Shown: positions 26,081 through 36,707, counted from the first letter of the stretch. The stretch is 64,000 bases of DNA from Pontibacter silvestris (GCF_020907275.1 NZ_JAJJWI010000008.1:152384-216383), one strand, 5' to 3'. Translations and numbers: made by a program. Notes: generated by a model from the letters alone, not told the origin.

Positions 26081-27094
26081 CTAAATATTCTCACCAAACC
26101 AAGCATTCTCATCCGGCTTTATTTTCTCTCCACTTTCATTATATACCTCGCTTACAAATTTTCCTGGCTCAGCGTTTACCGCCGAATTCCCAACTTCTAT
26201 CTCCTGCCGTACTACACGCACAGCATAGTTTGATGGATAAATATTAAAACCATACTTTCGCGAATAAACGAAGGTAAAGACGGCTCCAAAGAAAATAATT
26301 TGTGAGGTAATAAAGACCCAGGTAAGTATAACAATAATAGAGCCTGCTGCCCCATAAATAGAGCCGACATCGCTGGTACCTAAGTACAGCCCAATAAGGC
26401 CACGGCTGATAGAAAACACTAAGGCCGTTACCACTGCTCCAACCCACACATCGCGCCACCTGATTTTAGCATCCGGCAAAAACTTATAGATGCATGCGAA
26501 GAGGAACGACATAAGTGCCAAGCTTGATATAAAGTTGACAACATGCAGTATATAAATCGTCCAGCCAGAAAAGCGAGTTGTAAGAAAATTACCAACGGCT
26601 ACTAAAACTGTATTTGCCAGAAGAGAAACCAGCAGCACAATAGCTACCGCCAGAATCATTCCGAAAGAAAGCACACGGTCCAGTAACAGCTTCAGGAACT
26701 CGTTCTTAGGCACAGGCTTCACAAACCAGATGTCGTTCAGCGAGTTTTGTAGCGAGATGAAAACACCTGTTGCAGCAGCAAACAGAGTGATAGTGCCAAG
26801 CAAAGCAGCCAGGTTAAGGTCAGAGAAAGCATTGATGTTTTCTACCATTTTTTGTACCGAGTAAGCTCCCTCTGAGCCTACCAGTTCTTTAATACGATAG
26901 TAAATCTCTCCTGACACAGCCTGCTCCCCAAAGAAATAACCGACAGCACTAATAATAATAATTAGCATTGGGGGCAGTGCAAAGATGGTGTAATAAGCCA
27001 GCGCAGCTCCCTTCTGAAAAGAATTATTATCTATAAACTCCAGCCAGGTTTCTTTTAAAAGACACCATACTCTCTTTAGCCGCTTCAGCAACAT
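26081..27094 (-). CDS. YihY/BrkB family membrane protein
   Basis: A 337-residue polytopic inner-membrane protein with six hydrophobic segments. The family signature FQKGAALAYYTIFALPPMLIIII opens the membrane domain, followed by TGVFISLQNSLNDIWFVKP and an IVILTWVFITSQIIFFGAVF helix. A polar C-terminal tail of about 50 residues follows. Members were once called ribonuclease BN, which is not correct. The actual transport or morphological role is unknown. It is divergent from gltX. Confidence 0.92.
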   Translation of the reverse strand: MLLKRLKRVWCLLKETWLEFIDNNSFQKGAALAYYTIFALPPMLIIIISAVGYFFGEQAVSGEIYYRIKELVGSEGAYSVQKMVENINAFSDLNLAALLGTITLFAAATGVFISLQNSLNDIWFVKPVPKNEFLKLLLDRVLSFGMILAVAIVLLVSLLANTVLVAVGNFLTTRFSGWTIYILHVVNFISSLALMSFLFACIYKFLPDAKIRWRDVWVGAVVTALVFSISRGLIGLYLGTSDVGSIYGAAGSIIVILTWVFITSQIIFFGAVFTFVYSRKYGFNIYPSNYAVRVVRQEIEVGNSAVNAEPGKFVSEVYNESGEKIKPDENAWFGENI

Positions 27095-27239
27095 TGTTAT
27101 ATAGCTTTACTGTTTAATAAGCAAATACGCAAATACCTGATTATGTTTGTGCTCCCTCTGTTTTAAATACGTACAGCATAACAATTATACCTTACCGGCA
27201 ATACCTAAAACAAGCGTTACGAAACGAAACATTATTTTG

Positions 27240-27247
27240 TACCTTTG
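27240..27247 (+). promoter_or_regulatory. Putative -7 box of gltX
   Basis: TACCTTTG, identical to the glmS box, lies 39 bases before the gltX start. The -33 region has no clear TTG. Confidence 0.4.
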
Positions 27248-27286
27248 CAGCAGTTTTAGACAAGACTTGTATTGATATAACCATAA

Positions 27287-28828
27287 ATGGAAAGAGAAGT
27301 TAGAGTACGCTTTGCCCCAAGCCCGACAGGGCCTCTCCATATAGGTGGTGTTCGCACGGCCTTATATAATTATCTATTTGCCAAAAAGATGGGCGGAAAA
27401 ATGATTCTGCGCATAGAGGATACAGACCAGACACGCTTTGTGCCTGGTGCTGAAGACTATATTAATGAGTCTTTGGAGTGGTGCGGTATTAAGCTGGATG
27501 AGAGCCCATGGGCTGGTGGAGACTTTGCTCCATATCGCCAGTCGGAACGCAAACCAATGTACATGCAATATGCGCTGCAACTGGTAGAGGCCGGCCATGC
27601 ATACTATGCTTTCGATACAGCAGAAGAGCTGGATGCCATGCGTGAGCGACTGAAAGCCGCAAAAGTGGCAACACCTCAGTATAATGCCATCACACGTATG
27701 ACGATGAAGAACTCTCTTACACTGCCAGAAGACGAAGTAAAGCGTCGTCTGGAATCTGGAGAGCAATATGTAATACGCCTGAAAGTGCCACGCAAAGAGG
27801 AAGTTCGCCTTAAAGACCTTATCCGCGGTTGGGTAATGGTACACTCTTCTGCCATTGATGATAAAGTACTGATGAAGTCTGACGGTATGCCAACATACCA
27901 CTTGGCAAACATAGTAGATGACCACCTGATGAATATTACGCACGTAATACGTGGGGAGGAATGGTTGCCTTCTGCTCCGCTGCACGTGTTGCTGTACCGT
28001 TATTTAGGATGGGAAGACACAATGCCTGAATTTGCGCACCTGCCATTACTACTGAAGCCTGATGGAAACGGTAAGTTAAGCAAGCGCGATGGCGATAAGC
28101 TGGGCTTCCCTGTGTTCCCGTTACGCTGGACTGATCCTGTTTCTGGAGAAATATCCAGCGGCTACCGTGAGAGTGGCTACATTCCGGAGGCTTTTGTAAA
28201 CTTCCTGGCTTTTCTGGGCTGGAACCCTGGTACACAGCAGGAAATTTTCTCTATGGAAGAATTGGCTAATGAGTTTTCTATTGAGCGTATCGGTAAGTCA
28301 GGTACTCGCTTCGATATTCAGAAAGCTCGCTGGTTTAACGAGCAATATTTAAGAGCTAAACCAGATGCCGAACTTGCCTATTATCTGCTGGAGGCGCTGA
28401 AAGAACATAACATTTCCTGTTCTCATGAAAAAGCAGAACAAATTGCAGGGCTAATGAAAGAACGCGTTAGTTTCCCACAGGATTTCTGGCGCGAGGCGTC
28501 TTACTTTTTTGTAGCTCCTACAACATACAACGAAAAAGTAGCTTCTAAAAAGTGGAACAGCCAATCTGTAGCCGTTTTCGAAGATTTTAAAAATGAGCTG
28601 TCATCGCTGGAGAACTTCAATGCTGATACTGTAAAAGAGCTATTGATAAGTATTCTGGAACGCTACGGCATGAAGATCGGTCAGGTGATGCAGGCCTTGC
28701 GTTTAGCTGTAACAGGCGCAGAAGCTGGCCCTGACCTGATGCAGATAATAGAAGTAATTGGCCGCGAAGAAACCATCACACGTATTGAAACGGCTATATC
28801 TAAACTTAGCCAATACGCTGCTGCATAA
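27287..28828 (+). CDS. gltX: Glutamate-tRNA ligase
   Basis: Class I aminoacyl-tRNA synthetase charging tRNA-Glu. The 513 residues have the HIGH-type motif in FAPSPTGPLHIGGVRTALYN and the KMSKS-type loop in GNGKLSKRDGDKLGFPVFP. The editing-less catalytic core contains RIEDTDQTRF and HVIRGEEWLPSAPLH. The C-terminal anticodon-binding domain is typical of Bacteroidota, with a short insertion after the KLSKR loop (WTDPVSGEISSGYRESGY) that I also know from this phylum. It is a single-gene unit with a strong terminator. Confidence 0.97.
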   Translation: MEREVRVRFAPSPTGPLHIGGVRTALYNYLFAKKMGGKMILRIEDTDQTRFVPGAEDYINESLEWCGIKLDESPWAGGDFAPYRQSERKPMYMQYALQLVEAGHAYYAFDTAEELDAMRERLKAAKVATPQYNAITRMTMKNSLTLPEDEVKRRLESGEQYVIRLKVPRKEEVRLKDLIRGWVMVHSSAIDDKVLMKSDGMPTYHLANIVDDHLMNITHVIRGEEWLPSAPLHVLLYRYLGWEDTMPEFAHLPLLLKPDGNGKLSKRDGDKLGFPVFPLRWTDPVSGEISSGYRESGYIPEAFVNFLAFLGWNPGTQQEIFSMEELANEFSIERIGKSGTRFDIQKARWFNEQYLRAKPDAELAYYLLEALKEHNISCSHEKAEQIAGLMKERVSFPQDFWREASYFFVAPTTYNEKVASKKWNSQSVAVFEDFKNELSSLENFNADTVKELLISILERYGMKIGQVMQALRLAVTGAEAGPDLMQIIEVIGREETITRIETAISKLSQYAAA

Positions 28829-28842
28829 ACACACGATAACTT

Positions 28843-28891
28843 TTATAAACAGAAAAAGCGAACCCTAAGGGTTCGCTTTTTCTGTTTATAA
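28843..28891 (+). terminator. gltX terminator with a 23-bp perfect stem
   Basis: Arms 28843-28865 and 28869-28891 are fully complementary with a 3-base loop. The right arm carries a TTTTT run. Confidence 0.88.
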
Positions 28892-29047
28892 GGGCAGCTG
28901 CATAAGAAAGGCTTTAAGCAGAGGCTAAAGAAGGCATTTCTCCTCTCTTAGCTTAGGCAAGAGGATTTGATTCTTTTACTTTCTCATGCTTTGCAACAAA
29001 TTATCTCTTCTATGCTTATACAACAAAGTACTAACTAGAGAAATATC

Positions 29048-29407
29048 ATGGCCAGAAATAAGAAAGAAAATAAGAGCAAGAAAAAGTCTAAGGTGCATAA
29101 AGACCTGGAAGGTTTCGAAATAAAAGTAAACGAACATGGAGAAATCATCTCCAACTACAGCATCGACAAAATTAATGAGTTTCTTAACCAGAACGTTGAC
29201 GACAAGAAACTACTGAAACGAGATGCTGCTGAACGTGCAAAGCGTGAAGAAGAAGAGCAGTATCACATAGAAGAAGGAGAAGAAGTGGAAGAGACAGACG
29301 AAGACTTTGTGCGCAACACCAACCTACAAAGTGACACAGAAGATGAATTACCCACCCGCCGCCGGAAAGACGATATTGATGATGACGAGGAAGATAATGC
29401 AGATTAA
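29048..29407 (+). CDS. Hypothetical charged protein
   Basis: A 119-residue cytoplasmic protein with no recognised domain. Residues 1-22 are Lys/Asn-rich and basic. Residues 23-60 (DLEGFEIKVNEHGEIISNYSIDKINEFLNQNV) look folded. The remainder is acidic, with Glu/Asp runs such as EEEEQYHIEEGEEVEE and DDDEEDNAD. This polarity, basic head to acidic tail, is typical of nucleic-acid- or ribosome-associated small proteins, but that is only inference. It lies between gltX and the AIM24 gene as an independent unit. Confidence 0.75.
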   Translation: MARNKKENKSKKKSKVHKDLEGFEIKVNEHGEIISNYSIDKINEFLNQNVDDKKLLKRDAAERAKREEEEQYHIEEGEEVEETDEDFVRNTNLQSDTEDELPTRRRKDDIDDDEEDNAD

Positions 29408-29534
29408 CATGAGGTTAGCCTGCATTATAAAGTAATATAAACCCAGTGTTTAAAGTTCTTTACCATTGAGTTTTGCACTATAGATTATCAGATGATAAAA
29501 TTTTATATTGCATCTATAATCACTAACCAAAACT

Positions 29535-30302
29535 ATGAGGAACTCACACGAAGTCGATTACAAGATTTTTGGAAATGACATTCAGGTACTTGAAATTGAG
29601 CTTGACCCTAACGAAACAGTAATAGCCGAAGCTGGTGCCATGGTGTACATGGAAGAGGGCATCGACTTTCAGACAAAAATGGGAGACGGTTCTAACCCTA
29701 GCCAGGGCTTTTTGGGCAAGTTAGTATCGGCAGGTTCCCGCATGATTACTGGTGAATCGCTGTTTATGACGCACTTCACACACCGTGGGCATGGCAAAAG
29801 CCGCGTTGCTTTTTCAGCTCCTTATCCTGGCACTATTCTACCAATTGACTTAAGCCAGATGCGTAACCACAGCCTGATTACTCAAAAAGACGCTTTCCTG
29901 GCTGCTGCCTTGGGTACAAAGCTCAGCATTCATTTTAACCAACGCTTAGGCAGTGGCATTTTTGGTGGCGAGGGTTTTATTCTGCAGCGTATGCAAGGCG
30001 ACGGAATGGCTTTTGTACATGCGGGCGGTACTATAGTTGAAAAGCAGCTAAACAACGAAACACTACGCGTTGACACAGGTTGTGTGGTAGCCTTTGAAGA
30101 AGGAATTGATTTCAGTATTCAGCGGGCCGGCGGGCTAAAGTCTATGATATTCGGAGGTGAGGGCATTTTCTTAGCAACTTTGCGCGGCACAGGACGTGTA
30201 TGGCTACAGTCTATGCCTGTGAAGAAACTTATTGAAGCCCTTATGCCTCGCGGCGAAAACGCGAACAAAGAAGGGGGCTTCTTCAGTAGCTTTATGGAAT
30301 AA
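29535..30302 (+). CDS. TIGR00266/AIM24 family protein
   Basis: A 255-residue beta-rich protein of the AIM24 family, seen in bacteria and in mitochondria. Characteristic blocks are [57 protein letters not shown] and [20 protein letters not shown]. The fold resembles a beta-prism with internal repeats; no catalytic residues are known. The molecular function is not established. It is followed by a strong bidirectional terminator. Confidence 0.92.
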   Translation: MRNSHEVDYKIFGNDIQVLEIELDPNETVIAEAGAMVYMEEGIDFQTKMGDGSNPSQGFLGKLVSAGSRMITGESLFMTHFTHRGHGKSRVAFSAPYPGTILPIDLSQMRNHSLITQKDAFLAAALGTKLSIHFNQRLGSGIFGGEGFILQRMQGDGMAFVHAGGTIVEKQLNNETLRVDTGCVVAFEEGIDFSIQRAGGLKSMIFGGEGIFLATLRGTGRVWLQSMPVKKLIEALMPRGENANKEGGFFSSFME

Positions 30303-30316
30303 CTCCGTTAGCCTTA

Positions 30317-30367
30317 AATAAAGAACCGGGGCCGCCAATCTTAAGTTGGCGGCCCCGGTTCTTTATT
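30317..30367. terminator. Bidirectional terminator at the end of the xylan locus
   Basis: Arms 30317-30338 and 30346-30367 form a perfect 22-bp GC-rich stem with a 7-base loop, flanked by A/T runs. It lies between the convergent AIM24 and esterase genes. The esterase stop codon (30341-30343) is inside the loop, so its last codons are within the hairpin. Confidence 0.88.
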
Positions 30368-32333
30368 ATTCTCTAGGCTTGTATGCAAAAACCAGTCTGT
30401 TTTGAAAGGCGCTGCTGGTAACCCTTCTTTATTGTAAAGGTTAGCCCCTTCTGGATTATCGGCCCAAGCATATCTTACCGCAACAGGATTAGGAACTTTA
30501 TCGCTCCATACTATTACCTTATTATTCTCAATTCTGGCATTGGCCCATACAAATTTTTTGTCAGGTCCCGCAATGGCAAAGTGCTTCAAGATATCCCCTC
30601 CTTTAGCTTCAAGGCCGCTACCTGTGTTTCTAAAAGACAAAATGATCTTGTTCCCATTCCTTTTCATAGACTGGTACTGCGGACCTGCATAAACAATCGA
30701 TTCGCCATAAGCTACTTTTTGAGCTGCTAGTGCCAATCTTTTGCCTACTTCTTTTTTATTAAGCGGATGGATATCATTCCACTCACCCAGGTCAATAGCC
30801 ACAGCCATACCCGTATTAGGTAAGGCTAGGGCTTTTTGTTGCGCTTCCCTTAGCTGAGCCCAATTACTTTCCGATGGCTGCTCATTCGGTTCCATAAAGT
30901 TTGCCAGTTGCACAAATAAGAACGGGAAGCTTCCCTGTTCCCATTTGTTTCGCCAGTTTTGTATCAAGGCCGGGAACAGCTTCTGGTACTCTGATGCTCT
31001 GTCAGTGTTAGACTCTCCCTGGTACCATATCACTCCTTTGATCCTGTAGTTGGTAAGCGGAGCAATCATGGCATTGTACAGACCTTCAGGTTTCCATCTG
31101 ACAAAAGTCTGCCCTCCCAATGGTTCCATACTTGCTCCTAACCGATACTGCCACTGACCTTTTAAATCAATAACCAAGTTGCCTATCTCCAGCTTGTAAG
31201 GCTTATCCAGTATAAAGCCGCCTCTGCCTCTTTCGTTAATAACTCTGATGGCTATTGTGTTGTCTCCTGCCCGTAACACACCTTCAGGAATGTTGTACCA
31301 GCGTGGCGGGTATTGATAACCGGTAGAACCAATAAACTGCCCATTCACAAAAACAGAATCAGCATCTACAATTCTACCCATATTAAGCTTTGCAGGCTGC
31401 CCAGCCATACTTGTCGGGACCTCTACTTTCTTCCTAAACCACACTACCCCATTTACAGCACCTAATTCTGTGTCAGCCCAATATCCGGGTATTTCCATTT
31501 TTGCCCAGTCTGATGTATTCAAAGCCGGGTCGTACCACTTAGCTTGAGAGGCCGCGTAGCCTTTATCTTTTTGATTCAGTTCTTTATACCAGGCCCTTAT
31601 ACGTCCGTTATCCTGCTGCTCTATTTGCCTGATCAGGCAGGTTAGCGTCTTTAAATTTTTGTGCCTCCTGATAATGCTCAGGAAACGCTTTAAGAGCATC
31701 TTCACTCATCCATGCTTCGGCAGGAGATCCACCAAGGCTAGTATCAATCAACCCTATCGGAACCTGGTATTTATTGTACAACTCATTGCCAAAAAAATAA
31801 GCTACTGCCGAAAAGTTAAGCACGTTGTCTGGATTTGTCTTTTGCCATTGCCCATTACTAACATCCTCCCGCTGCTTATTAAAATCGTACTCCTGAGGAA
31901 CATCAAAATAACGGATCAAGTCATTTTCAGAGTTGGCAATTTCCTGCTCATACAAAGGTTTAACACGGCGCATAGGCAGTTCCATGTTAGACTGACCCGA
32001 ACAAAGCCACACATCCCCAATCAGAATATCCTGAAGCGTTACGGTATTACTGGCCTTCATAGTCATGGTATAAGGGCCGCCAGCTTTCATGCCTTTTAGG
32101 CGGATAGCCCAAACACCTGCACTATCTGCAACGGATTTGTAATTCTTGTTTAGAAAATTAACTGTCACTTTTTCACCAACAGCAGCCCAGCTCCATATTT
32201 TAACATCTGCCTCTCTTTGTAGTACCATGCCATCCGAGACAAGCTTAGGCAGCCTTACCTGCCCCACAACTGTAGCAGGAATAAGCAGAGATAGTATGAA
32301 GGTCAGATTGATTAACTTAGACTTTATATGCAT
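30341..32333 (-). pseudogene. Sialate O-acetylesterase-like (SASA/SGNH) esterase, frameshifted
   Basis: Two minus-strand ORFs (31608-32333 and 30341-31705) are the halves of one secreted carbohydrate esterase. The first has a signal peptide (LTFILSLLIPATVVGQ), GDVWLCSGQSNMELPM with the SGNH Ser block, and LIDTSLGGSPAEAWMS. The second has a beta-galactosidase-like jelly-roll insert, then WYQGESNTDR and IDLGEWNDIHP with the catalytic Asp-His. The total of 1993 nt is one more than a multiple of three. Dropping one of the paired C's at 31628-31629 restores a continuous frame through DANLPDQQIEQQDNGR. In this locus it would remove acetyl groups from xylan rather than sialate. Mutation or sequencing error cannot be separated here. 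Confidence 0.85.
31626..31639. repeat. 14-bp perfect palindrome at the esterase frameshift
   Basis: TGCCTGATCAGGCA is self-complementary across 14 bp and spans the position where the esterase frame is lost. Confidence 0.7.
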
Positions 32334-32372
32334 GTATCGTAAACCCTTTAAAACAACTTATATTTATTTCTG

Positions 32373-35336
32373 TTAACGTACCTGCGCCTCTTTTTTTTCA
32401 GGCTGATAATAGCTTTCTGGTGGGCCTAAATAACTCGGCTTAAGATTGCCGGTGTCTACCACTATTTTCTGCAACACCACTCCCGGGTCAATCATCCAGA
32501 ATTTTAGTACATGCTCCCCCGGCTGTTTAACACTATGCTTCGATTCTTTTATATTGATGTTGTTTGCAACCCATTCCTCCCACGCTTTTTGTGAGTTATT
32601 TTCATGCATGTTAATGACTTGAGGCTCCTCATCATCAATAGAAACAGCATAGCGTAAGCCTTGTGTGTCGTGGAAGTTAAGAGTAGGCGACAGGAATGCG
32701 CTTACATTTATGTCGCCGCCATTTAACAGGTTAATACGGTACTCCAGGTGCGGACTATCGCCACCCGGTGTCTGGCTCGGAGCCGTAACCGGAAAAGGAG
32801 TCATGGCAGACGCCGTACGGCCTAAATCAGGAATAAGCTTCCAGGTAGCTCCTCCTCCGTCAACTGCACGTGTATAATGCTCCGCTTCGATTGCTATATA
32901 GCCATTACTCTCTACAAAACCCGTTAATTGGTCGGGCTTGAAATTAACAGGATTATTTACTACAGCCTGCACTACTACCTTCTTGCCTTTAGGCCCAGTT
33001 ATAGTTACCGGAACGCGCTGAGTACCTTTAGGTATCTGCTGCCAGTCTGCACTTACAAACAAGCGCTGCTCTTTATCTACACGGCCCTGCTTCTGATCAA
33101 TTTTCAGCCAAGGCGCCCCAGATTGCACGGTATACTCAAAAGGAGCCTGACCACGGTTAAACAGTTCTATGTAATAAGCCTGTTGCCCGTACGGAGTAAG
33201 TTCAGGCAAAACTGCCTCAACTTTTGCTTCAGGCCACCAATTTGCAGAACCCTCTACTGCCACTCCCATATCTGAAGTAGATTTTATATTAATTTTCTCT
33301 ACTTCTGGCATTACATCTTTCTCTGGTTGCTGCCAATAAGTGTAACTAATGTGCGTCTGGTCCATCATGTGGCTCCACTTGCCACCTGCCATTGTATCGT
33401 TATAGTAGCCAGAAAGCTCTTTATCCCTATTAAACAGCAGTTGTACTTTTTCAGCCATGTCGTTGGTGGCTGCACGACCTTGTTTAGCATATAGGTGATT
33501 CTTAGCTACGGTTACGTGCAGCTCGTTTAGGTTAGCACAAGCCAATATAGGATAAAGTACCAGTTGGTAATAAGCATCTTTGGCTTCAGCAGGAATATCT
33601 TTGTAAAGCTGCTCTGCCTGCTTGGCCAATTCGTTATAAGCCGTAACTATCCTTTCAGCCTCCCTGTAATTTGTAAGGCTATATGTTTCCGGCGATAGCA
33701 GCTCTGGCTTACGACGTGAGTTATACTTAGCATACTTAGCAAGCATATCTGCAACGGCTGAAGCATGTTCTTCACCAAACTGGTGGGCAGCCCATAGCTC
33801 GGTATACTCGTCCAGACGCTCTGCCGGCCATTTTTCCGGGTTCCAGGCATAATCTAGGAAGAACTCTGTCGGGAACTCCATTGGCTTGATGTCGCCTACA
33901 TTCACTATCCAGACACGATCTGCACCATACTCATAAGCCAAGTGCATCTGCTCCCATATTCTTGGAATTGGGTTTGTATTGAGCCATTTATAGTTTCTTG
34001 GTCCGCCTACATAGTCGTAGTGATAGTAAATGCCGTAACCGCCAGCATGCTGCTTCTCTCCTGCTTTAGGCAGCTTTCTGATATTTCCCCAGTTATCATC
34101 GCAAAGAAGCAGCGTAACATCGTCGGGCACTCGCATACCTTTGTCATAATACTCCTGCACTTCTTTGTAAAGCGCCCACATTTGTGGTGTTTCAGCAGGA
34201 GCCTTACCTGTTACATCGGCTATAATTTTCCGTTGATCTTCTACGATTCTTTCAAGTAAGGCTATGTTACTTTCCTCACTCATGGGCTCATCGCCGTCGC
34301 CGCGCATGCCTATGGTTACGATGCTTTCATTAGAGCCCATTCGCTTAATGCCTTCTTTCCAAAACTCCTGCAAGTTATCTTTGTTGGTATCATAGTTCCA
34401 GGCACCTTCTCCAAACTTGCTCCACTCGGCGTGGGCACGCATCAGTGGCTCATGGTGAGAGGTACCGATCACCACTCCATATTCATCTGCCAGCTTCGGG
34501 TTTACAGGATCATCCACATAAAAAGCTCTGCCCCACATAGCTGGCCATAAGTAGTTGCCTTTCATGCGCAGAATCAGCTCGAATACATTTGCATAAAACT
34601 TATGGTTAAACCCGCCGAACTTTTCTTCAGCCCAGCCTGCCAGTGCAGGAGCTTCATCATTGATAAATATGCCTCTGTACTTTATGGCTGGCTCACCCTG
34701 TGTATGGCGACCTGGCATTACGTAAAGGTTCTGCTGCTGCCTTACTGGCACATCGGCCCAATAGTACCACGGAGAAACCCCTATTTGTGCCGATACATCA
34801 TAAATACCGAAAATAGTACCGCGTTTATCACTACCTACTATTACAAGCGCCTGGTCTACACCAGGCATTGGCTTTTTCACCACCTGCACCAGGTATGTTT
34901 CCCATTTACCTGCCACCCCAGATACATCCAGCTTTTTACTTTTTACCAGTTTATCAATAACCGGGCTTTTGCCCAATGTTCCCACCAGCACCATCTCCTT
35001 TAGCTTAGGAGCTTTCTTATCTATATATAGCTTTGGCTCGGCCTTTGTTACCCGGTTTACATCTGCCTTTAAATCTTTAAGGGCTCGAATTACACCCGGA
35101 TAGTCATCTGAACTGATAAACATATGAGCAGACTTGCCAGCTGCAGACAGTGCAAAGTAATCTTTCCCTTTAGTGGAGGTGATATAGGACGTACTGTCTA
35201 TTGCTAAGGCAGGTTGTACGCCAGCCATAGCCAAGAGTACTAATAAGCAAAAAAGCTTTGCCCACCGATTTAACGATGAAAGACAAAGCAATTGATTAAC
35301 CTTAAAAAAGGCAGGGTTAGTAGTAATTTGTTTCAT
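32373..35336 (-). CDS. GH115 family glycoside hydrolase (xylan alpha-1,2-glucuronidase)
   Basis: A 987-residue secreted enzyme expected to remove glucuronic or 4-O-methylglucuronic acid from internal as well as terminal xylose units of xylan. A signal peptide is likely cut near A45 (QPALA|ID). The Glyco_hydro_115 core shows GDKRG-like GSDKRGTIFGIYDVS, KYRGIFINDEAPALAGWAEEKFGG, MKGNYLWPAMWGRAFYVDD, GTSHHEPLMRAHAEW, GYGIYYHYDYVGGPRNYKWL and WIVNVGDIKPMEFPTEFFLDYAW. A GH115 C-terminal beta domain completes the protein. It is flanked by the hexuronate transporter and esterase genes. Complementary to the GH67 enzyme in the other arm. Confidence 0.95.
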   Translation of the reverse strand: MKQITTNPAFFKVNQLLCLSSLNRWAKLFCLLVLLAMAGVQPALAIDSTSYITSTKGKDYFALSAAGKSAHMFISSDDYPGVIRALKDLKADVNRVTKAEPKLYIDKKAPKLKEMVLVGTLGKSPVIDKLVKSKKLDVSGVAGKWETYLVQVVKKPMPGVDQALVIVGSDKRGTIFGIYDVSAQIGVSPWYYWADVPVRQQQNLYVMPGRHTQGEPAIKYRGIFINDEAPALAGWAEEKFGGFNHKFYANVFELILRMKGNYLWPAMWGRAFYVDDPVNPKLADEYGVVIGTSHHEPLMRAHAEWSKFGEGAWNYDTNKDNLQEFWKEGIKRMGSNESIVTIGMRGDGDEPMSEESNIALLERIVEDQRKIIADVTGKAPAETPQMWALYKEVQEYYDKGMRVPDDVTLLLCDDNWGNIRKLPKAGEKQHAGGYGIYYHYDYVGGPRNYKWLNTNPIPRIWEQMHLAYEYGADRVWIVNVGDIKPMEFPTEFFLDYAWNPEKWPAERLDEYTELWAAHQFGEEHASAVADMLAKYAKYNSRRKPELLSPETYSLTNYREAERIVTAYNELAKQAEQLYKDIPAEAKDAYYQLVLYPILACANLNELHVTVAKNHLYAKQGRAATNDMAEKVQLLFNRDKELSGYYNDTMAGGKWSHMMDQTHISYTYWQQPEKDVMPEVEKINIKSTSDMGVAVEGSANWWPEAKVEAVLPELTPYGQQAYYIELFNRGQAPFEYTVQSGAPWLKIDQKQGRVDKEQRLFVSADWQQIPKGTQRVPVTITGPKGKKVVVQAVVNNPVNFKPDQLTGFVESNGYIAIEAEHYTRAVDGGGATWKLIPDLGRTASAMTPFPVTAPSQTPGGDSPHLEYRINLLNGGDINVSAFLSPTLNFHDTQGLRYAVSIDDEEPQVINMHENNSQKAWEEWVANNINIKESKHSVKQPGEHVLKFWMIDPGVVLQKIVVDTGNLKPSYLGPPESYYQPEKKEAQVR

Positions 35337-35384
35337 TATACTGTTATTTATCAGGACATGCCCCTGTACATTTTATTTAAGCAA

Positions 35385-36707
35385 CTATAGTTCCACTTCT
35401 TCCATGTGTGGAGTAAGGAAGTGCATCACCACCCATGCCAGCAGATAAGCACAACCACAAATAGTAAAGATGACATTATAGCCACCTGTAAGGTTGCCGA
35501 TGCTTTTATAATAATCCAGCAGGAACCCAATCAGCAGTGGGAAAAGTGTACCTCCCAAAGAACCAGCCATACTGCCTATACCCACTACTGAGCTAACAGC
35601 CCGCTTTGGAAACATGTCAGAGGCTGTTGTGAAAATGTTGGCGCTCCAGGCTTGGTGGGCCGCCGCTGCAAGACTAATTAAGCCAACTGCAACCCAAATA
35701 TCCGTTGTGTAACGGGCTGCCATAATAGGCACCACACATAAAGCAATAATAAACATAGCTGTTTTACGTGCTTTGAACACTGGCCAGCCTCTGCGTATAA
35801 AGTAAGATGACAAAAAGCCCCCGCCAACGCTGCCAATGGTAGTAGCAGTATAAACAACTGCTAATGGCAGGCTAGGCTTAGATAAATCAAGGCTAAACAC
35901 GCTGCTAAAGTAAGACGGTAGCCAGAACAGGAAGAACCACCAGATTGGGTCTGTCAGAAATTTACCTAACATAAATGCCCAGGTCTGGCGAACTGACAGT
36001 AGTTTCGACCATTTAACCGCCTTAACGTTTTCCTCTCCGTCAGAAGCTACATTATCACTATGGATATATTCATATTCTGGCTGTTTAAGGCGCTTTTGCT
36101 TTGAAGGAATCTCATAAAAGATCCACCAGAACACGAGCCATATAAAACCTACGGCTCCTGTTATAATGAAAGCTTCTTGCCAACCGTACACGCCTAAAAT
36201 CCAAGGCACAGCAATAGGAGCAACAACAGCCCCAATGTTTGCCCCAGAGTTGAAAACGCCTGTTGCCAGTGCTCTTTCCTTTTTAGGAAACCATTCGGCA
36301 ACAGTTTTAATAGCAGCCGGGAAGTTACCTGCTTCACCTAAACCTAAGGCCGCTCTGGCTACACCAAAGCCTAATGTGCTTTTGGCAACAGCATGTGCCA
36401 TTGCCGCCACACTCCAGATAATGATGGAAAGAGAATAGCCTACTTTTGTCCCGATCTTATCAATAAACCGCCCAAAGAAGAGCAGGCCAATGGCATAAGA
36501 AGCGGTAAAGGCCATTACAATGTTACCATAATCTGATTCTGACCAGTTAAACTGCTGTTCCAGCACTGGCTTTAACAGACCTATTATCTGCCTGTCCAGG
36601 TAATTAATGGTGGTGGCAGCAAAAAGTAGTGCGCAAACTGTCCAGCGGTATGTCCCGATTTTAACCTTGGAGGTGCTTTCAGGTTCAGTCATGGTAGGTT
36701 TCATCAT
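35385..36707 (-). CDS. MFS transporter, hexuronate (ExuT-like) ACS family
   Basis: A 440-residue inner-membrane importer with 12 predicted helices. The opening ATTINYLDRQIIGLLKPVLEQQF and GLGEAGNFPAAIKTVAEWFPKKERA are typical of the anion:cation symporter branch that includes ExuT and GudP. Located next to mannonate dehydratase and GH115, its substrate is most likely glucuronate or another hexuronate released by the locus enzymes. A start at M1 is assumed; M2 or M6 are equally possible because no ribosome-binding signal separates them. Confidence 0.9.
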   Translation of the reverse strand: MMKPTMTEPESTSKVKIGTYRWTVCALLFAATTINYLDRQIIGLLKPVLEQQFNWSESDYGNIVMAFTASYAIGLLFFGRFIDKIGTKVGYSLSIIIWSVAAMAHAVAKSTLGFGVARAALGLGEAGNFPAAIKTVAEWFPKKERALATGVFNSGANIGAVVAPIAVPWILGVYGWQEAFIITGAVGFIWLVFWWIFYEIPSKQKRLKQPEYEYIHSDNVASDGEENVKAVKWSKLLSVRQTWAFMLGKFLTDPIWWFFLFWLPSYFSSVFSLDLSKPSLPLAVVYTATTIGSVGGGFLSSYFIRRGWPVFKARKTAMFIIALCVVPIMAARYTTDIWVAVGLISLAAAAHQAWSANIFTTASDMFPKRAVSSVVGIGSMAGSLGGTLFPLLIGFLLDYYKSIGNLTGGYNVIFTICGCAYLLAWVVMHFLTPHMEEVEL

